A program made the translations under genes and the position numbers. From contig CADAEZ010000015.1 of the NCBI GenBank assembly GCA_902787145.1, positions 1 through 35,007 on the forward strand: a DNA stretch of 35,007 nucleotides, read 5' to 3'. This stretch comes from an uncultured Ruminococcus sp. GTDB taxonomy: Bacteria > Bacillota > Clostridia > Oscillospirales > Acutalibacteraceae. Of the stretch, positions 30,959 through 35,007 are shown one piece after another. The notes under the pieces were generated by a model. It was not told the DNA's origin, ran no database searches, and saw nothing but the letters and a program-made list of their open reading frames with translations. The first letter of the stretch is position 1. Every line of letters starts with the position of its first letter.

Positions 30959-31767
30959 ACTATCGAAGCGAAAAACACATTACAAAGCACTATCCCCGCA
31001 AGAACAATTCCCGAAATCACAAGACTGACATAGTCGAGCGGCTTCATATGCAGGACTTTCATTCTGGTTCTGCCGTCTCCGCCGTGATAACAGCGGCATT
31101 CCATAGCTACGGCGAGCTCATACGCGCGCCTGAACGCCGACACAAAAAGCGGAATCAATATCGGGGTCATAGCCTTTACTTTTTTTATAATACCGCCCGA
31201 ATCCATATCGGCTCCTCTCGCCTTTTGAGCCGACATGATCTTGTCGGTCTCCTCAAGCAAAGTCGGTACGAACCTGAGCGCTATCGTCATCATCATAGCA
31301 ATCTCGTGAACCTTAACGTGCAGCGCCTTAAGCGGCTTCATCAGCCTCTCTATCGCGTCGGTCAGGTCGGTCGGAGTAGTCGTAAAGGTGAGGCAGGAGC
31401 TTAATAGTATCAAAAGCACAATCCTCACGGATACGAATATCGCGCGAAAGATACCGTCCTTTGTAACAGTAAGGTATCCCCACTGCCAGAGCACATCTCC
31501 GCCGCCGTAAAATATATTGAGCGCCGAAGTAATCAGCACTATTATCAGCACGACCTTAAGGCTCTTGAAATACATTCTCAGCGGCACGCGCGATAGCATT
31601 ACCGCCGCAAACGTCGCCGCGCTTATCACCGCAAGCGACACAAAGTTAAAAGCGCAAAATACAAATACGATATACGCTATAAGCAAAATCAGCTTTATTC
31701 TTGGGTCAAGCCTGTGTATAACGCCGTCGCCGGGCATATACTGGCCGAAGCTTACGTCACGCGTCAT
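30955..31767 (-). CDS. ecfT: Energy-coupling factor transporter transmembrane protein EcfT
   Basis: This 270-residue membrane subunit couples the two EcfA ATPases to exchangeable vitamin-binding S components. The N-terminus (SPGDG-like MPGDGVIHRLDPRIKLILL) is typical. About five helices are visible. The two coupling helices carry SAQKARGADMDSGG and ELAVAMECRCYHGG, corresponding to the Ala-Arg-Gly and related motifs that contact the ATPases. Its start overlaps the ecfA2 stop by four bases. No S component is encoded in the window, so this is the group II shared module. Confidence 0.95.
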   Translation of the reverse strand: MTRDVSFGQYMPGDGVIHRLDPRIKLILLIAYIVFVFCAFNFVSLAVISAATFAAVMLSRVPLRMYFKSLKVVLIIVLITSALNIFYGGGDVLWQWGYLTVTKDGIFRAIFVSVRIVLLILLSSCLTFTTTPTDLTDAIERLMKPLKALHVKVHEIAMMMTIALRFVPTLLEETDKIMSAQKARGADMDSGGIIKKVKAMTPILIPLFVSAFRRAYELAVAMECRCYHGGDGRTRMKVLHMKPLDYVSLVISGIVLAGIVLCNVFFASIV

Positions 31768-32627
31768 AGCTTGCCCTCCTTTTTAAGAAGTCCGACAATC
31801 TCGTCAAACGCCTGATCCACAGTGAGTATTCCGTCCGAAAACTCATACCCCTTCTGCTTTAACTCGGTCATAATCCGGGTGATCTGCGGCACCCTCAACC
31901 CCATACTCCTGAGCCTTTCGACCCGGGAAAAAACAACCTTAGGAGTATCGATCATTTCGAGCCTGCCGCGGTTCATAACCATTATCCTGTCGGCGATTCT
32001 CGCGACATCCTCCATACTGTGCGATATAAGAATAATCGTATTCTTACGCTCTCTGTGGTAGCCCATTATCTGAGCGAGAAGCACGTCTCTGCCCTTTGGG
32101 TCAAGACCGGCTGTGGGCTCGTCGAGCACAAGCACGTCGGGATCCATAGCGATTACACCTGCAATAGCGGCTCTGCGCTTTTCGCCTCCGGATAAATCAA
32201 AGGGTGATTTCTCCAGCAGGCTGTCGTCCAGTGATACGAACTCGGCAGCTTTGCGGACTGTCTTGTTTATTTCATTCTCGCTGAGACCCTTGTTGCGCGG
32301 GCCGAACGAGATATCCTTGTATACTGTTTCGTCAAAAAGCTGGTATTCGGGGTACTGAAACACCATTCCAACCTTGAATCTTATTTTGCGGATTTCCTTG
32401 GGCTTCGCCCATATATCCGTTCCGTCAATCAACACCTGACCCTCTGTCGGCTTTATCAGGCCGTTGAGCATCTGGGCGAATGTGCTTTTTCCGGAGCCGG
32501 TATGACCGATAAGTCCGACTACTTCGCCCTCGTTTATGCTGAGGCTTAGGTTGTCGACCGCCTTTTTCTCAAACGGAGTACCGACGCCGTAGGTGAATCC
32601 AAGGTTCTTTACCTCTATCAAGCTCAC
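31764..32627 (-). CDS. ecfA2: Energy-coupling factor transporter ATP-binding protein EcfA2
   Basis: This 287-residue ABC ATPase has Walker [10 protein letters not shown] at 41-49, Q-loop [10 protein letters not shown], signature [13 protein letters not shown], Walker [14 protein letters not shown] and the H-loop SHSMED. The YPEYQLF segment is typical of the EcfA2 copy. It pairs with EcfA1 on EcfT to power vitamin or metal uptake. It overlaps both neighbours by four bases, implying coupled translation in fixed stoichiometry. Confidence 0.95.
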   Translation of the reverse strand: MSLIEVKNLGFTYGVGTPFEKKAVDNLSLSINEGEVVGLIGHTGSGKSTFAQMLNGLIKPTEGQVLIDGTDIWAKPKEIRKIRFKVGMVFQYPEYQLFDETVYKDISFGPRNKGLSENEINKTVRKAAEFVSLDDSLLEKSPFDLSGGEKRRAAIAGVIAMDPDVLVLDEPTAGLDPKGRDVLLAQIMGYHRERKNTIILISHSMEDVARIADRIMVMNRGRLEMIDTPKVVFSRVERLRSMGLRVPQITRIMTELKQKGYEFSDGILTVDQAFDEIVGLLKKEGKL

Positions 32628-33451
32628 CCCAGCACCTCCTCAAGCAGTTTTACGCATTCTTCCGCGTTAAGCGGCATATCGGTAAACCTTACTCCTGCGC
32701 CAATCAGCCTGTACGCAAGCTCGGTCGCCTGGGGAACATCCAGCCTGTGGCGCTTCAGCACAGGAACCTCGCTGAAAACATCTCTCGGCTTGCCCTGCGT
32801 AAGTATTCTGCCCTTGTCCATTACTATAACTCTGTCGGCAAGCACCGCCTCGTTCATATAATGAGTGATTAATACAATTGTGATCCCCTTGTCGTGCAGA
32901 GATTGAATCGCTTTCATAACCTCTTCCCTGCCGTTAGGATCAAGCATAGCGGTCGGCTCGTCAAACACAATACAGCTCGGCTCCATCGCCAGTATGCCGG
33001 CGATAGCTACCCTCTGCTTCTGTCCGCCCGAAAGCTTGTGCGGAGCGTGGGTACGATACTCGTACATCCCCACCGCCTTGAGCGCGTCGTCAACTCTCCT
33101 GCGTATCTCCTGAGGCTCTACTCCGAGGTTTTCGGGTCCAAATGCTACGTCCTCCTCGATGACGCCGGCTACGAGCTGATTATCGGGGTTTTGCAGTACA
33201 AGTCCTACGTTTGAACGGATTTCATAAGTGAGCTTTTCATCGCTCGTGTCCATATTATCGACATAGACAACTCCCCACTCAGGCAATAGCATAGCGTTGA
33301 GCATTTTTGCCATAGTGGATTTACCGCAGCCGTTGTGACCCAGCAGGGCGACAAACTCGCCTTTTTTTATTTTCAGGCTGACGTCGTCAAGAACATTCCT
33401 GTTCTGCTCGTCATACGAAAATTTTACATTTTCTGCCGATATAAAACTCAT
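32624..33451 (-). CDS. ecfA1: Energy-coupling factor transporter ATP-binding protein EcfA1
   Basis: This 275-residue ABC ATPase has Walker [10 protein letters not shown] at 38-46, Q-loop [26 protein letters not shown], signature [13 protein letters not shown], Walker [14 protein letters not shown] and the H-loop THYMNE. The QNPDNQ segment marks the EcfA1 type. It starts at the base after the stop of the upstream methyltransferase (TAA then ATG) and overlaps ecfA2 by four bases. Confidence 0.95.
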   Translation of the reverse strand: MSFISAENVKFSYDEQNRNVLDDVSLKIKKGEFVALLGHNGCGKSTMAKMLNAMLLPEWGVVYVDNMDTSDEKLTYEIRSNVGLVLQNPDNQLVAGVIEEDVAFGPENLGVEPQEIRRRVDDALKAVGMYEYRTHAPHKLSGGQKQRVAIAGILAMEPSCIVFDEPTAMLDPNGREEVMKAIQSLHDKGITIVLITHYMNEAVLADRVIVMDKGRILTQGKPRDVFSEVPVLKRHRLDVPQATELAYRLIGAGVRFTDMPLNAEECVKLLEEVLG

Positions 33452-34315
33452 TTATTTCTCCCAGATTACGGTAGAGCCGCAGGGCAGGCACATTCCTGTC
33501 TCGCTTACCTTAAGTCCGATTTCGTCGGCAGAAACCTTTCCGCCGAACTTCGGTACAAGCTCTACCCTAAGTAAATACTCCATAACTGCCGGCGACAATC
33601 CCGTTGTGTAGGAATTAAGAATCAAAAACGACGGCTTGTCGCTGAGCACCTTCATACATAATTCTATAAAAGAATAAATCTGTTCTTCGATTTTCCATAC
33701 CTCGCCCGACGGCCCTCTGCCGTAGGACGGCGGATCCATAATGATACCGTCGTATTTGTTGCCGCGGCGAATCTCGCGGTTAACAAACTTGACGCAATCG
33801 TCAACCAGCCACCTTACGGGCTTGTCGGCGATTTTTGAGCTTCGGGCGTTTTCCTTAGCCCAGTTAACCATACCCTTGCTGGCGTCAACGTGGCATACCT
33901 TTGCTCCGGCGTCCATAGCGGCTAAAGTAGCGCAGCCGGTATAACCAAACAAATTCAGAATATTAAGCGGACGATTCTCCTCCTTAATTCGATTCTGAAC
34001 CCAATCCCAGTTTACCGCCTGTTCGGGAAAAACTCCCGTATGCTTAAAGCCCATAGGCTTGATATTGAACACCAGATTCTTAAAGCGGATCGCCCAGCTT
34101 TCGGGCACCTTTTTGTACATTTCCCAGTGACCGCCGCCCTTATTGGAGCGGTGATAACGGGCGTGGGCGTTTTTCCACAGCGGATTCTTTTTGCCCGACG
34201 ACCAGATGATCTGCGGGTCGGGACGTATAAGGATTATGTCTCCCCAGCGTTCAAGGCGTTCGCCGTCCGAGGTGTCGATAAGCTCATAATCCTTCCAGTT
34301 TTCGGATAATCGCAT
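33452..34315 (-). CDS. Class I SAM-dependent methyltransferase, RlmI-like
   Basis: This 287-residue protein has a Rossmann methyltransferase core in its second half: ILNLFGYTGCATLAAMDAGA (SAM motif I), VCHVDASKGMVNWAKENA, and IIMDPPSYGRGPSGE (catalytic-type motif IV). The layout matches RlmI/RlmK-related RNA methyltransferases, but the N-terminal PUA domain of RlmI is absent and replaced by a short beta region. The target is probably rRNA, which is inference. It is immediately upstream of ecfA1 and likely in the same transcript. The TTGTAGGG-ended element separates it from ruvB. Confidence 0.85.
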   Translation of the reverse strand: MRLSENWKDYELIDTSDGERLERWGDIILIRPDPQIIWSSGKKNPLWKNAHARYHRSNKGGGHWEMYKKVPESWAIRFKNLVFNIKPMGFKHTGVFPEQAVNWDWVQNRIKEENRPLNILNLFGYTGCATLAAMDAGAKVCHVDASKGMVNWAKENARSSKIADKPVRWLVDDCVKFVNREIRRGNKYDGIIMDPPSYGRGPSGEVWKIEEQIYSFIELCMKVLSDKPSFLILNSYTTGLSPAVMEYLLRVELVPKFGGKVSADEIGLKVSETGMCLPCGSTVIWEK

Positions 34316-34337
34316 TATGTCATCTTCCTAAATCTTA

Positions 34338-34389
34338 TTGTAGGGGCGGTCATTGACCGCCCGCGGGCGAGCACTGCTCGCCCCTACAA
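34338..34389. repeat. TTGTAGGGGCG-ended double-hairpin element, 52 bp
   Basis: Outer ends TTGTAGGGGCG and CGCCCCTACAA are perfect 11-bp inverted repeats. Inside are two hairpins, GGGCGGTC/GACCGCCC and GGGCGAGC/GCTCGCCC. It lies between ruvB (stop at 34392) and the methyltransferase, and shares its end sequence with 2052-2157. It may end or stabilise the ruvB transcript. Confidence 0.8.
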
Positions 34390-34391
34390 AA

Positions 34392-35003
34392 TCAATTGTC
34401 AAATAAATTTGGCTGAGTCGCGGAGCCCTGAACTGCTCCCTTCGGGAAGTCGTAGCCGAGATGTCTGCACGCCTCGGCGGTAACGCAGCGTCCGCGCGGT
34501 GTGCGGCTCAAAAAGCCGATCTGCATAAGATACGGCTCGTAGACGTCCTCGATAGTGACCGCTTCCTCGCCGATTGCCGCGGCTAAGGTCTCGAGTCCTA
34601 CCGGTCCGCCGTTGTAGAAGCGGATTATGGCTTCGAGCATACGCCTGTCGTTTTGGTCAAGCCCCAGCTCGTCGATCTCAAGCCTGTCGAGCGCGGTTCG
34701 CGCAACGTCGCAGGTTATCACACCGTCGCTCATCACCTGCGCGAAGTCGCGCACGCGTTTCAGCATACGGTTGGCGATACGCGGCGTACCGCGTGAACGC
34801 GAGGCTATCTCAAGCGCGCCGTCGCTGTCGATATCTATTCCCAGTATGCCTGCGCTGCGCGTTACGATCCGTCCAAGCTCCTCGGGGGTGTAAAGCTCCA
34901 GCCGCAGCACCACTCCGAAGCGGTCGCGCAGAGGAGCTGTAAGCTGACCGGCACGAGTGGTCGCGCCCACCAGTGTAAAGCGCGGCAGAGGCAGATTTGT
35001 GCA
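34392..35003 (-). CDS. ruvB: Holliday junction branch migration helicase RuvB, C-terminal part (partial)
   Basis: About 200 C-terminal residues of the RuvB motor lie in the window. [20 protein letters not shown] (sensor 1 region) and [20 protein letters not shown] identify it. The Arg finger and sensor 2 region is [19 protein letters not shown], and the winged-helix domain ends in a short tail. RuvB drives branch migration with RuvA and supports RuvC resolution. Reading upstream in frame, a TAA appears at 35004-35006, almost at the window edge, where the protein should continue. This means a frameshift, lesion or end artefact. The N-terminal Walker A part is outside. Confidence 0.9.
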   Translation of the reverse strand, partial: CTNLPLPRFTLVGATTRAGQLTAPLRDRFGVVLRLELYTPEELGRIVTRSAGILGIDIDSDGALEIASRSRGTPRIANRMLKRVRDFAQVMSDGVITCDVARTALDRLEIDELGLDQNDRRMLEAIIRFYNGGPVGLETLAAAIGEEAVTIEDVYEPYLMQIGFLSRTPRGRCVTAEACRHLGYDFPKGAVQGSATQPNLFDN

Positions 35004-35007
35004 TTAC

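Noticed and set aside
30955..34315. Riboswitch controlling the ECF transporter genes
   Set aside because: The genes are packed with overlaps or single-base spacing and the upstream gap (34316-34391) is filled by a palindromic repeat; no aptamer-like motif was found.

Overview
The window looks like a chromosomal segment of an anaerobic, gut-type Clostridia, most like the Ruminococcus/Oscillospiraceae group. This is inferred from gene content and was not checked by search. The supporting signs are a glycyl-radical nucleotide reductase pair (nrdD end, nrdG), a Ruminococcus-style dockerin protein, a 'reverse' rubrerythrin with an N-terminal rubredoxin domain, a ClpE-type unfoldase, an ECF transporter module, and several secreted proteins with lysine-rich repeat domains. 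Most genes are on the minus strand. No prophage, complete insertion sequence or CRISPR array was seen.

Layout. 1-1975 (+): end of nrdD, nrdG, a small membrane protein and a YdcF/SanA-like protein. 1976-3640: a repeat-rich, gene-poor stretch with two identical palindromes, a TTGTAGGG-ended element, a decayed small gene, a dockerin protein and a 22-residue hydrophobic peptide. 3637-7537 (-): the ribosomal/transcription operon rpmG-secE-nusG-rplK-rplA-(L10 leader)-rplJ-rplL, which ends at a terminator instead of continuing into rpoB. 7551-10402 (-): an unrecognised lysine-rich protein and a YgiQ-type radical SAM protein. 10409-16568 (-): ftsK/spoIIIE, uppP, two tiny two-helix membrane proteins, rsmA and an NSUN/RsmF-type rRNA methyltransferase. 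Divergent from it is a 35-residue Asn/Lys-rich peptide gene with its own terminator. 16787-18795: LUD protein, amidase-like protein, reverse rubrerythrin.

18908-24211 is a surface-protein region. It holds a secreted FN3-type protein, a 534-residue secreted protein with two CBM-like modules and a Thr/Glu/Pro repeat, a Big_2 surface protein and a BspA-type leucine-rich-repeat lipoprotein. A tRNA-Gly(TCC) with a consensus promoter sits inside it, and an inverted copy of that tRNA's 3' end lies about 300 bp away. 24362-29952 (-) holds a divergent phosphoribosyltransferase, clpE, pgsA, cvpA and a DUF5711-like gene broken by a one-base frameshift. 30218-35007 (-) holds truA, ecfT, ecfA2, ecfA1, a methyltransferase and the 3' part of ruvB.

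Functional links. The ribosomal operon has two visible layers of control: a promoter plus 19-bp palindrome upstream of rpmG, and an L10 leader followed by an unusual 120-nt hairpin that reuses part of the leader sequence. ecfA1-ecfA2-ecfT form the energising module for vitamin or cofactor uptake and are translationally coupled to truA. Nothing here is clearly a new defence or mobile system. The least explained items are the L10 leader duplication, the long Ala/Glu/Pro tail on L10, the inverted tRNA fragment, the palindrome families and several very small genes.
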